A stretch of DNA of 64,000 nucleotides, taken from positions 1 to 64,000 of the forward strand of contig MU859107.1 in assembly GCA_033297205.1 (NCBI GenBank), read 5' to 3'. The DNA comes from Pseudoneurospora amorphoporcata. Lineage: Eukaryota; Ascomycota; Sordariomycetes; Sordariales; Sordariaceae. The translations under genes and the position numbers were made by a program. Shown piece by piece: positions 53,597-64,000 of the stretch (its first letter is position 1; each line of letters opens with the position of its first letter). The notes beneath the pieces were generated by a model. The model was given only the letters and a program-made list of their open reading frames with translations, was not told the DNA's origin and ran no database searches.

Positions 53597-56500
53597 ATGG
53601 GGCTCGAATATATAGGCGACGACGGCTTCGCCTCGCAGAGTGTTCTTTTCCACGAGAGCGGCTCGTTTACAGCTTATCGCCCTTCCGTTTTCGATCTGGG
53701 TAGCGGCTATCTCGCGGCGTCCAAGGATTTCAAACAGCCGCTATGCGGTAACGAGGAGGGATGGGGACCGATGAGTCCCTTCCGATATGACTTCACGCCG
53801 TGCTTTATCGACGTGTGGGTGGCTTCGGTTGCGGCTTTCGGTCTGGTCGCCGGATCTGCCGCGGTATGGTGGCTAGCAAAGAGGAAGACACCAACGCCAG
53901 TGGCCAAGGATTGGCATTTCTGGTTGAAGCAGGTACGTTACAACTGTCGAGCAAGACAAGAAGTGCGGCATGTCTAACATTCTTCGCAAAGGTACTCCTA
54001 GGGTTCATCATTACCGACGTTGCCGTCCAGCTGGCTATCCAGATTGTCAGCTACCCCAAGATCTGGTACGGCGATTTTAGAGTTTGGACCACAGCCGGAA
54101 CCATTCTCTCGCTCTTCGTCATCTTCGCCATCCAGTGGCTCGAGCACTCGCGCCTCCGCAATGCCAACGGCGTCGTCCTCTTCTACTGGCTGTTGCTCCT
54201 TATCGCCCTTGCAGTCAAGCTCAGGTCCCTCATTTCTCAGCAAATCTATGTCAAGAACGAGGCCTACTTCATCACCTACTGCATCGGCTTCGGTCTCTCC
54301 GTGGTCGAGTTTGGCATCGAGTGGTTGTGGCCCAAGAAGGATACTACATATGAGGCCCTGATCGACGAGCCAGAATGCCCGGTGGATTATGCGACCGTAT
54401 TCTCCAGATTGACTTTCTCGTGGATGACTCCCTTGATGAAGTATGGCTACGCCCAGTACCTGACCGAGGAGGATCTTTGGGGACTGGCAAAGAGCGATAC
54501 AACCAAGGCTACCGGTGGAGCGTTTGCCAAGGCATGGGATCATGAGCTGAACAACAGGAAGAAGCCCTCCCTGTGGCTCGCTCTTTTCCGTGCCTATGGC
54601 GGCCCCTACATCCTTGCTGGCTTCTTCAAGATTGGAAACGATCTTTCAGCTTTTGCGCAGCCCCAGCTTCTTAGGTTCCTCATCAGCTTTATTGACTCTT
54701 ACCGTGAGGGACAGGAGCATCAACCCGTGATCAAGGGTATTGCCATCTCTCTCGCCATGTTTGCGGTTGCCACTTTCCAGACCACCATGATCCACCAGTA
54801 CTTCCAGCTCGCTTTTGAGACTGGCATGAGGATCAAGGGTGGACTGACTTCGTCCATCTACAGAAAGGCGCTCAAGCTGTCGAATGAAGGCCGCGCCAGC
54901 AAGTCGACCGGAGATATTGTCAACTACATGGCTGTCGATGCTCAGCGTCTTCAGGACTTGACCCAATTCGCCCAGCAGGCGTGGTCTGCTCCGTTCCAGA
55001 TCACCCTTTGCATGCTTTCTCTTTACCAGCTTGTTGGATGGTCCATGCTTGCTGGTATTGGAGTTATGATCATCATGATCCCCATTAACGGCATGATCGC
55101 AAAGTTCATGAAGAACCTACAAAAGCAGCAAATGAAGAACAAGGACGCCAGATCGCGTCTCATTGCTGAGATCGTCAACAACATGAAGAGCATCAAGTTG
55201 TATGCATGGGGCACGGCCTTCATGAACAAGCTGAACTACATCCGTAACGACCAGGAGCTCAAGAACCTGCGCAAGATCGGTGCTGGCCAGGCTGTCGCCA
55301 ACTTCACCTGGTCTACTACACCCTTCCTTGTGTCATGCTCGACCTTTGCCGTGTTTGTCTGGACCCAGGACAAGCCTCTGACGACCGATATCGTCTTCCC
55401 TTGTCTTGCCTTGTTCAACTTGCTCACTTTCCCTCTTGCGGTTCTTCCCATGGTCATCACCTCTATCATTGAGGCCAGTGTCGCTGTCGGTCGTCTTACC
55501 TCCTACCTCACTGCTGAGGAGATCCAGCCTGACGCTATCATCGTCAAGCCTCCTCCTGAGGAGCTTGGAGAAGAGACCGTAGTCATCCGTGACGGCACTT
55601 TCTCCTGGAACCGTCACGAGAACAAGACCGTTCTTACCGATATCAACTTCCGCGCACACAAGGGTGAATTGTCCTGCATCGTGGGTCGTGTTGGTGCAGG
55701 CAAGAGTTCGTTCCTGCAAAGCATCCTGGGCGATCTGTGGAAGATCAAGGGTGAAGTCGAGGTTCACGGAAATGTCGCCTATGTTGCCCAGAACCCTTGG
55801 ATTATGAATGCTACGGTCCGGGAGAACATCGTCTTCGGTTACAGGTTCGACGCAGAGTTTTACGACAAGACGGTCAAGGCCTGCGCTCTCATTGACGACT
55901 TTGCTCAGCTTCCCGATGGAGACGAGACGGTTGTTGGAGAACGTGGTATTTCTCTCAGTGGTGGCCAGAAGGCTCGCGTGGCTTTGGCCAGAGCCGTCTA
56001 CGCTAGGGCAGACATCTACTTGCTGGACGATTGTCTTTCGGCTGTTGATTCCCACGTGGGACGCCACATCATCAACAATGTCCTCGGTCCCAAGGGCCTT
56101 CTTGCCTCCAAGACCAGAGTCTTGGCCACCAACTCCATCCCTGTCCTTGTTCAGTCTGATTACATCTGCTTGCTTAGCGACGGCGAGATTGTCGAGAAGG
56201 GAACTTATCGTCAGCTCATGGCCATGAAGGGCCTCGTTTCCGAAGTTATCAAGTCTGCCGGTCAAAACGATTCTGGTTCCAGCTCACCGAGTGGTGCTTC
56301 CCCTAGTGCCAGCGACAGCGAGACCTCTACGGTGATCGAGGCAGAATCTAGCCAGGAGAAGGATGAAATGGAAGCAGAGCAAGAAGGACTCACCACACTT
56401 CAGGCCATCAAGCCTGGTCCTGGAAGTTCGTCGGCTGCTGGAAAGAGGAGAACTGGAAGCATGGGTACTCTGCGTCGTGCCAGTGCTGCAAGCTTCAGGG

Positions 56501-59500
56501 GTCCCAGAGGCAAGCTCGGCGACGAGGAAGCCCCACAGAGCAAGACGAAGCAGGCTAAGGAACACTCTGAGCAAGGCAAGGTCAAGTGGTCAGGTAAGTA
56601 ATGTCTTCTTCTGAGGTTCTGATAACATTCAATGCTGATCGTTGCTACAGTCTACGGCGAATACGCCAAGACAAGCAACCTTGGTGCCGTTGCCTTTTAC
56701 CTATTAACTCTCGTTGCTGCCCAAACCGCCTCGATTGGTAAGTCATGCTTTCTCCTGCTGCCCCATTTTTAATACCTTCGTGTGTCGTTGGTCTGGGTAG
56801 GAGATACAATACATAGTATCTCTGGTCGGCGCAGACCGCTTCGGTTGATCCTTGCCGTGTTGCGCCTGCCCGGTCCACACTCTTTTGTATTCCCTCGTCG
56901 TTCTCTTGACAAGTGCAGGTCTAACAAATCTCGTATAGCTGGTGGCATTTGGTTGAAGAGCTGGTCCGACAAGAACACTAAAGCCGGCAGCAACCCCCAG
57001 GTCGGCAAGTATCTCGGTATCTACTTCCTTTTCGGCGTCGGCGCGGCAGGTCTTACTGTTCTGCAAACTTTGGTTCTTTGGATCTTCTGCTCCATCGAGG
57101 TAAGCCCCCGTCAAAGTTCGTAACTGTTGAAAGTATTCTCACGCGTGGCGCAATCAGGCATCTCGAAAGCTGCATGAGAGAATGGCAACAGCAATCTTCA
57201 GGTCACCGATGTCCTTTTTCGATGTCACACCAGCCGGCCGAATTCTGAACCGATTCTCCAGGTAAGCCAGTGTTTTCCGTATTCTTCTTTCCCGGCCCGT
57301 TCAGTTCCCGATGTCGTACAGGATGTTATGCAGTGTGAGGTGGACCTCAACCGAGGCTGTATGTGTCTTGATACAAATATCAACCTTCTCCCCCACTCAT
57401 TGCCCGTCACACCTGACTGCTGGGTTTTGTACCGAGCAGTATGCGGTGCTCCCAAGCTAGTAAGATGCAATATGCTGACTTTGCCTTCCTGTAGTGACAT
57501 CTACCGTGTGGACGAGGTACTCGCTCGGACGTTCAACATGCTGTTCAACAATCTCGCCAAATCTGGGTTCACGCTTGTCCTCATTTCCGTTGCCACGCCG
57601 CTCTTCGCTGGTCTGATCGTACCTCTGGGTGCCATGTACATCTTCATCCAGAGATACTACTTGCGCACATCCCGAGAGCTCAAGAGACTGGACAGTGTGA
57701 GCCGCAGTCCGATCTATGCCCACTTCCAAGAATCTCTGGGCGGCATCTCGACCATTCGGGCATACCGTCAACAGGACAGATTCGAGCTCGAGAACGAGTG
57801 GCGAGTGGATGCGAACCTGCGCGCATACTTCCCCTCCATCAGCGCTAACAGATGGCTGGCTGTGAGGCTAGAGTTCATCGGTGGTATTGTCATTCTCGCT
57901 GCCGCGGGTCTCTCTGTCATTGCCGTCAGCAACGGTGCCAAGCTCAGCGCAGGATGGGTGGGCCTTGCCATGTCTTACGCCTTCACGATTACCACCTCGC
58001 TCAACTGGATTGTCCGCCAGACTGTCGAGGTGGAGACTAACATTGTCTCGGTTGAGCGTGTTCTCGAGTATGCTCGTCTTCCCAGTGAAGCCCCGGAGAT
58101 TGTTCATCGCAACAGGCCACCTGCAAGCTGGCCCGCTCGTGGCGAGGTTGAGTTCAACAACTACAGCGCCCGTTATCGCGAGGGTCTTGACCTGGTTCTC
58201 AAGAACATCAAGCTCGACATTAAGTCACACGAGAAGATTGGTGTTGTCGGACGGACTGGTGCTGGCAAGTCTTCGTTGACTTTGGCTTTGTTCCGTATTA
58301 TCGAGGCCGACTCGGGCAACATTACCATTGACGGAATCAACACGTCGAGCATTGGTTTGCTGGATCTGCGCCGTCGCCTGGCCATCATTCCACAAGATGC
58401 GGCTCTGTTTGAAGGCACGATTCGGGACAACCTTGACCCCGGTCATGTTCATGATGACACGGAACTCTGGAGCGTACTGGGTACGTATCGTGACTATCAT
58501 TCCCCTTTTGCCTTGTCGGTGACCATCTGGTATGTGTGTATGGTCTTGGCCAACATGTACTGTACATTGTCATATCTGGCTCGGCAATGCCGCGGCACAT
58601 TATGCTAATCGGACTCGCTCGGTACAGAACATGCTCGGCTAAAGGATCACGTCGCCTCCATGGAAGGTGGACTCGAGGCCAAGGTCAACGAAGGAGGTAA
58701 GCTTAGCAATTGCCCGTGTTCCCTTGTGTTTCCTTCCTGCGCGGTCGGCTTTTGTCGGCTTTCGAATGCGAGGTTCTTCGTCTTATCACACACACACATC
58801 ACGGCTGGTGTGGGCCGATCCTCGTCGATGATCTCGGCGGTTGCAAAGTTGCGGCTGCTTGCCTTGCACGACCCAACTTTCCTTCGCCTCTTCCTGCCCG
58901 CCATCCTTGCGGTAACATGAGATCCTGTCGCATGGCGGTGATAGATTGCCTTTCAGACACACCTCTTGCTATCCTCTTGCCTGCTTAGCCACGCAACATG
59001 CCAGCCAGATGTTTGTCACCGGCGGCGGCGGGAAGGCGGCGGGAATGACATGGGCTTTTTTTCTTCCCCGCGTCATTCCGAAGCGAGCCCTCAAGTTGGG
59101 AGCTTGACACTTGCTTCTGCCATGATGCTATTCTCTTTGCCGCTTATGTTTTGTATATTCCATTTCATCTACAACCCCTATCCACCAGTCTATCCCCTGC
59201 ATGATCGACCCGCGCAAGTGTGCAACTCACAACGGAGATTCCGTGTACTCCCCACCGTTGTGATATCTACACCTTCATCATCAGTTGCAGTCACACAGTA
59301 CCCATGTATTCGGCACGGTCCCTCTACTTCCCATGCTTCACCGACTACATCCATTCACCTATCCATCTACCTTTCCTCATTGCCAATATTCCTTTGGTAA
59401 TTCGTTCTGGTTATGCCGAGCGATACTCCGGTCATCATCCAATGCACCACTGTCCCGTTCCATGTTCTTGGGGGTCCCGCTGGCCACAATATCCGGTGAT

Positions 59501-60089
59501 TCTATTCCGAGTCCTGGGTGGTAGCGGCGGATTGCCTTATCAAGCATTTAGTGGCGTTGCACCTCTCAGTACCACAAGCATGTAGAAACAGGATTGCGGT
59601 GTGTTTTAGTGCACCACACTAGTGGTACCGGCTGTATGGATGAGGGCTGCATCGTTTTTCCCCCCAACCCCAAACAGCTGCATCAGATGTCGAGATTGGA
59701 GCGTTACACGTCAGGACATCAGACAAGAGACTAACCTATTACACTCTTTCCTTCCAGGATCCAACCTCTCCCAAGGTCAACGCCAGCTGGTTTCCCTGGC
59801 CCGGGCCATGCTCACCCCGTCCAACATCTTAGTTCTCGACGAGGCCACGGCAGCGGTCGACGTGCAGACGGACGCCCTGCTCCAGCAGACGCTGCGCAGC
59901 CCCCTGTTCGCCAACCGTACCATTATCACGGTCGCGCACCGTATTAACACTATTCTGGACAGCGACCGCGTCGTGGTGCTCGACAAGGGTGAGGTGGCCG
60001 AGTTCGATGCACCCAAGGAGCTGATCAAGAAGCGTGGGATCTTTTATGGACTGGTCAAGGAGGCTGGTCTGCTCCAGGATATGGAGTGA
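53597..60089 (+). CDS. YCF1: Ycf1-type ABC transporter (ABCC/MRP), vacuolar metal-conjugate pump
   Basis: Eight exons encode 1558 aa and end in TGA: 53597-53932, 53992-56593, 56651-56737, 56939-57099, 57158-57261, 57495-58480, 58628-58696 and 59758-60089. Yeast Ycf1 moves glutathione-conjugated cadmium and other toxins into the vacuole. The order is TMD0 (GWGPMSPFRYDFTPCFIDVW at the start), TMD1, NBD1, a Ser-rich linker, TMD2 and NBD2. NBD1 has Walker A GRVGAGKSS, signature LSGGQKAR and Walker B ADIYLLDDCLSAVD, with Asp at the usual catalytic Glu, as is normal for ABCC. NBD2 has GRTGAGKSS, LSQGQRQ and ILVLDEATAAVD with the catalytic Glu. The linker carries RRTGSMGTLRRASAASFRG, which has basic-directed Ser sites. 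The start at 53597 is the first in-frame ATG; an upstream exon is possible. Intron 7 is 1061 nt, far longer than the others. Confidence 0.94.
58697..59757 (+). other. 1061-nt intron 7 of the ABC transporter gene
   Basis: The donor is GAG|GTAAGC and the acceptor is CTTCCAG|GA, with CTAAC about 26 nt before it. The junction gives VNEGGSNLSQGQRQL, the normal family sequence, so nothing inside is needed for the protein. The interior has a GGCGGCGG-rich patch near 59025-59045 and several short frames with no family motif. Confidence 0.85.
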
Positions 60090-60718
60090 GAAGCTTCTTC
60101 ATCACGGCAGTCATCAGACTCTGACTCCTCGGCGTCGACGTCTTCATCGACGTCGTTAAGGCCAGAAGGCGGCTGGTCGTTCTTTCGACTTCCCAACGCA
60201 TAGCAGCGTCGAGTCGGGAGGTGGAGTAAGAGCAGGAGCAGCACGTCGCAACGTGGTGAGTGAAGCAGGGTCAATATAAAAGTTTTATGATTGTTTACAG
60301 TGTTGTGTTGGAAAGTATGGAATGATGAGCAGCAATTGGATATGATGGTAATGAAAGCAAGGATGGATATGAAAGAGCTGATGGTTGGGATGAAAAGACG
60401 GATGGATGGGACAAAAGCGAAATTGTATATGCATGTACACACTGTATGAATTCATGAACAGTCGAACATGAAGCTTTTAAGGTCTGTTAGGACAAAGTGA
60501 ACTGTGTACGTTTACCTACAACACTTCATAAAATAACACGATAACAGTTACACATGAAGCTACCAGGTGCATTGTTCGAAATATCTAGCAGTGTGGTCTT
60601 TAATGGGAGGCGCTACTCCAGTTTACAACATACCAATCATCAATACATTAAACAACACCACCACCACCACAATGAGCACAACAACACTGGTGATGGAACA
60701 GATGGTGCTGTGGCCAAA

Positions 60719-60747
60719 TCACCCACACCCACACCCACACCTACACC
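60719..60747. repeat. CACACC-type hexamer repeat
   Basis: About four copies of ACACCC/ACACCT in tandem in the region downstream of the ABC gene. Confidence 0.75.
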
Positions 60748-61169
60748 AGCCCGCACCAATGACCCGTTATCACCTCACATCCACATTCACATTTCAGAGA
60801 CCTCGGAGTTCGGATCATAGACAGACAAGTCTCTAACCCACAGATAACCACTACCTTCTGTCCCCATCGGACTTGGAAACTGGGTTCCATCCTGGAATTT
60901 CACCTCCCGAACCGTCCAGCGAACCATAGAATCCATAGATTGCACGGGTCATCGACGGACCACCGAATCAGCAGCCTGGTCCTTGTCAATCCTGCCAGTC
61001 CCGGACGGAGTGGACGGGGTAGATTAGGGCGGAAAGGGTAGGCAGGAGAGAGAGCCAAGAAATCTCGTGATCACAATTATCTGCAGGATGTGCCGTCTTC
61101 ATCACATTCATTACCTCTGAATGGGATCCTACAGATTACACAGTTCAGCACAGTTTGGGGGGAAGGGGC

Positions 61170-61211
61170 ATGGATGGACATGGGTATGGATATGGAGATG
61201 GAGATGGACGG
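61170..61211. repeat. Imperfect (ATGGAB)n hexamer repeat
   Basis: A short stretch of ATGGAT, ATGGGT, ATGGAG units in the gene-free right end. No coding role is seen. Confidence 0.7.
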
Positions 61212-64000
61212 CACAGTAAATACATTGTTATATTGTAGATTGTATGTTGAAGGGAGTATGGAGTTCGGTATTAGGGGGCTAGGGGTAGGGACTTGGAGAT
61301 GATGAGTGAGACCGAGCAATGATCATGATTCAGGATTGGGTAAGTACCTCTAGGCATAAGCAGAATGTACTGGACTGGGACGGGTTGGTAGGAGCTATGG
61401 ATACGTATTCAGTATGGGGACAGGATGATGATTATGGGGAGACCGAATACCTATGGGACAGGGTCCAGAAGGTGCGGAGGAAGCGGAGGTGGAGGGTGGA
61501 CGTTGGAGGGGCTGTGGTTGTTGGTTCATGGTTGTACTGTACCTGCTTCGCTGCCCGGCTGTTGGTTCCAGGTGTTCCAGCTAGTGAGAAAGCTGTCTGA
61601 GAAATTGCGATGGTGATTACCCATCTGGGCCAGGTAGCATACACAGACAGGCAGGGAAAGTATATTTGATAGAGATGGTAGAGAGGTATTGGATGAACGC
61701 ATGGATGGCGAAGGTGTAATAGACACCGTCAAAATGCCTTAGCTCGGACGGTGAGATCATGATACTGCCTTGTTTCAATGCTCACGAATCGTAGGATTGT
61801 TGGTAATGTAGGTTGTGGGTCGATGAATCGATAGTGCATAGAAAATGGAACATGAAGTCCAAACTGAACATCGTGAAGCTAAACCGGCCGTTTACGGCTG
61901 ACGGCTTTTGGGCGAAAGAAAAGAATTACGTAGGTGAGAATTTGGTATGTTTTGATGGTATAGGTTCATTCGTTCACAAGTTTGACTTTGATCTTCGATC
62001 CGAGGTGCGAGGTTCTAGAACTCGCTCAAGTCGGGCGCTTGATAATGCGACTATGAGAGTGGTGGTGGTGTTGTCGATTGTCGATGGGCAGACGTAGACG
62101 ACAAATGACGATCATGAACCCCTCCGTGGTCCAATCTGGCTCGGAGCCCACGAACGTCCGTTCGGCGATTGATTTTCGTATTCAGTGAGGTAATCTGGAG
62201 ATTATGAAGTACCTACTTACCATATGTATAGCTGAGTCAATGTAATGGCGACTCATTGAGCTTACTGTGATCTCGGTGGAATGAAGCAACACGTTGACTG
62301 CTAATTGATGACACGGCGCTCAATCTCCATTCTCTCCCTAGATTGCATACATTGAAAATGCTTGGCGGTTGGCCTGGATTGTTGGATCAGTTCTACCACA
62401 ACGTAAGGTAAGCACTAGATACCTTTCTCGTTAGAGCTTTCTGTGCTGAGAGATGTTATGTGAAGGTGGAGGGCGGCGTTGTTCCCGCTCAAGAAGGTCA
62501 TTGGAGTGGGCTGGTTGAGCTTGGAAGAGCTGAGGCAAATGGGAACGCATGGAATTGTAAAAGACAATGAAGTGCTCAAGAGAGTGGTGGGTTGTGGTAG
62601 CATTATATTTCATCTAAGCGATAGGTGAATTGAGATGTCGGTTTGTCATGATCGTGATTGTGATGTGATGGTGTGGTAAGACCAAGGGTGCATATTTGGG
62701 GCCGATGGGTTGGATACATCTTGACATGGACAAACCAGAAGGTTAATAAGCGATGAAAAGAAAGGCGGAATGCCATTGGGACTCTACTGCTGTTCAGCTG
62801 TGGACAACGAATGTGTCGACGCTATCTTATACGATACAACTCGTACCGGCTGAGGGTTCAGATTGATTGTCAGGGACGAAGCCTCAACGATGTGTGTATC
62901 TCGTTACTACCTTCACTCGATACGTAATAAAACAAATGGTAAGCTCACGTACTGACCGCTTAAATCTCCTTGCTGATTTCGACCAACCACGTTGGTCTTG
63001 CGACCTTGACCCGGGAAACGACGGTGTAATGCAATTTATCGGGACAAGAAAGCAGGTAGACCAAGCGGTAAGTATTCGTGCGGCACAGCACGGCACGCTC
63101 ATGTACGGCTACGAATACGTATCGCCATGGAATACCTATATCGATACTTTTGCTACCATAAACACGGTGTCGAAAGTATAACAAGTCCTGTTATAGGGTA
63201 TTGTGGTGAAGTGTGAGGCTTGAGGGGAACTTGGTGCTTGGAGATAACCCCATGTGGAACGCTAATGTTTCCACGGAACTCATTGAGCAAGATGCCTATC
63301 GCGATTGAATATCTTGTGCGACATATTGATACTGCTGCCGATGGGTCTAGTCATCAAGAAGAGACAGCGTAGTCCGAAATTGAGATGCCTCACCACCCCA
63401 GTCAATCGGGGGTCTTTCACAATGATGCGTCACCCAACCAGACAGGACAAGGTAGGCATGGATGAGACAGGTGCCACTTGGACGCCGTCGGTGTTAAAAA
63501 GAACAGGCGATATGAAGTGAGTGTGTAAAGGGTAGGGAGTTGATGATGAGGGAGGAAAGCCAGTTACAAATCCACGTCCAAGCAGAATCGAGGCGAGAGT
63601 TGCACCAAAGCCACCCGCTGTCAAAAGATACCTTCTCCGGGTACCAAACCCGACATCAAATATCTTCGGACATAGGAATGCTTCCCATGGAGGTGACGAA
63701 AGAAAAAGTTCCAAGAGCATAGCAAGTGTGATAGCTTCACAAGCCATGCATGAAACCTTGTGGAGTCTTAGGCTTTCCAGCTTCTTCCATGATTTGCATT
63801 GAGAAAGATAAAGAGGAAGTAAAAGGAGGTGCGGGACATTATATTGATGGCCTATCGAAGCCATCAATCCTACCACGACCGGAGGAATCCCACCACAATA
63901 GATTGGGTGGAAAGTTCAGATTGGCTGAGATATTCTTGTTATCGTTTCATTGCCAATAAGAGAACGCATAACAAGATATTATTGCCAGAGTGACTGCCCA

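Larger units (their letters stand above)
60090..64000. other. 3.9-kb right end without a supported gene
   Basis: The 3' UTR of the ABC gene comes first. Beyond it I find only short frames with no motif. A frame on the minus strand at 63876-63430 (148 codons, containing RRRYLLTAGGFGATLASILL) has a hydrophobic stretch but no exon partners or family I can name. Simple repeats occur at 60655-60672 (CAC), 60719-60747 (CACACC) and 61170-61211. Confidence 0.45.

Noticed and set aside
61319..61600. 93-codon frame with Trp/Asp-rich sequence
   Set aside because: It lies among simple repeats, with no motif or exon partner.
63430..63876. 148-codon frame with a hydrophobic segment at the right end
   Set aside because: A family could not be recognised and no start context or splice partner is convincing. 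Kept only as a remark.

Overview
This is a 64-kb piece of a filamentous ascomycete nuclear genome. The genes are split by short introns (mostly 50-100 nt) with GTANGT-like donors, CTRAC-like branch sites and YAG acceptors. Gene content (HET-domain protein, Zn2Cys6 regulator, a Pho85 kinase, a Ycf1-type ABC transporter, Q/P/S-rich extensions) and spacing point to Sordariomycetes, most likely the Neurospora/Sordaria family. That placement is recognition, not a database result. I could build exon models for 16 intact genes, one broken gene and one gene fragment.

Layout. 0.6-2.1 kb: kinetochore protein Nnf1 (+), with a T73 run and a long polypurine tract in its first intron. 3.4-4.7 kb: PH-domain protein (-). 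4.7-11.3 kb: no gene I can support. 11.3-13.6 kb: a HET-domain gene (-) broken by one frameshift and two in-frame stops. 14.3-16.1 kb: G3BP/Bre5-like NTF2+RRM protein (-). 19.3-21.5 kb: Zn2Cys6 regulator (+). 21.8-23.1 kb: NOSIP-like RING protein (-), divergent from tafazzin (+, 23.8-25.3 kb). 25.9-27.3 kb: peroxisomal carrier of the PMP47/Ant1 type (-). 28.5-31.3 kb: SAGA subunit Sgf73 (-) and its in-frame extension. 32.2-34.3 kb: Pho85 kinase (-) and its in-frame extension. 35.9-37.2 kb: glutaminyl cyclase (-). 38.3-40.4 kb: conserved-looking protein of unknown function (-). 42.9-47.6 kb: a large dynamin/SLIP-GC-like GTPase (-) followed by a truncated copy of its tail. 49.2-50.1 kb: cleavage factor CFIm25 (+). 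50.7-51.6 kb: YjbQ/UPF0047 protein (-). 53.6-60.1 kb: Ycf1-type vacuolar ABC transporter (+). 60.1-64 kb: no gene I can support.

Most of these are independent housekeeping or regulatory genes and do not form a cluster. There is no sign of a transposon or secondary-metabolite cluster.

The most unusual observation concerns stop codons. Sgf73 and Pho85 both end in TAG, and each is followed without interruption, in the same frame, by a long open frame with no ATG at its beginning (442 and 350 codons). Both extensions look like real protein. The Sgf73 TAG lies in the loop of a perfect 4-bp hairpin and has U before the A. That is the reported context for the A-to-I mRNA editing that changes UAG to UGG during sexual development in Neurospora, Sordaria and Fusarium. 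I infer that these are candidate stop-loss editing or readthrough genes with two protein forms. RNA data would settle it.
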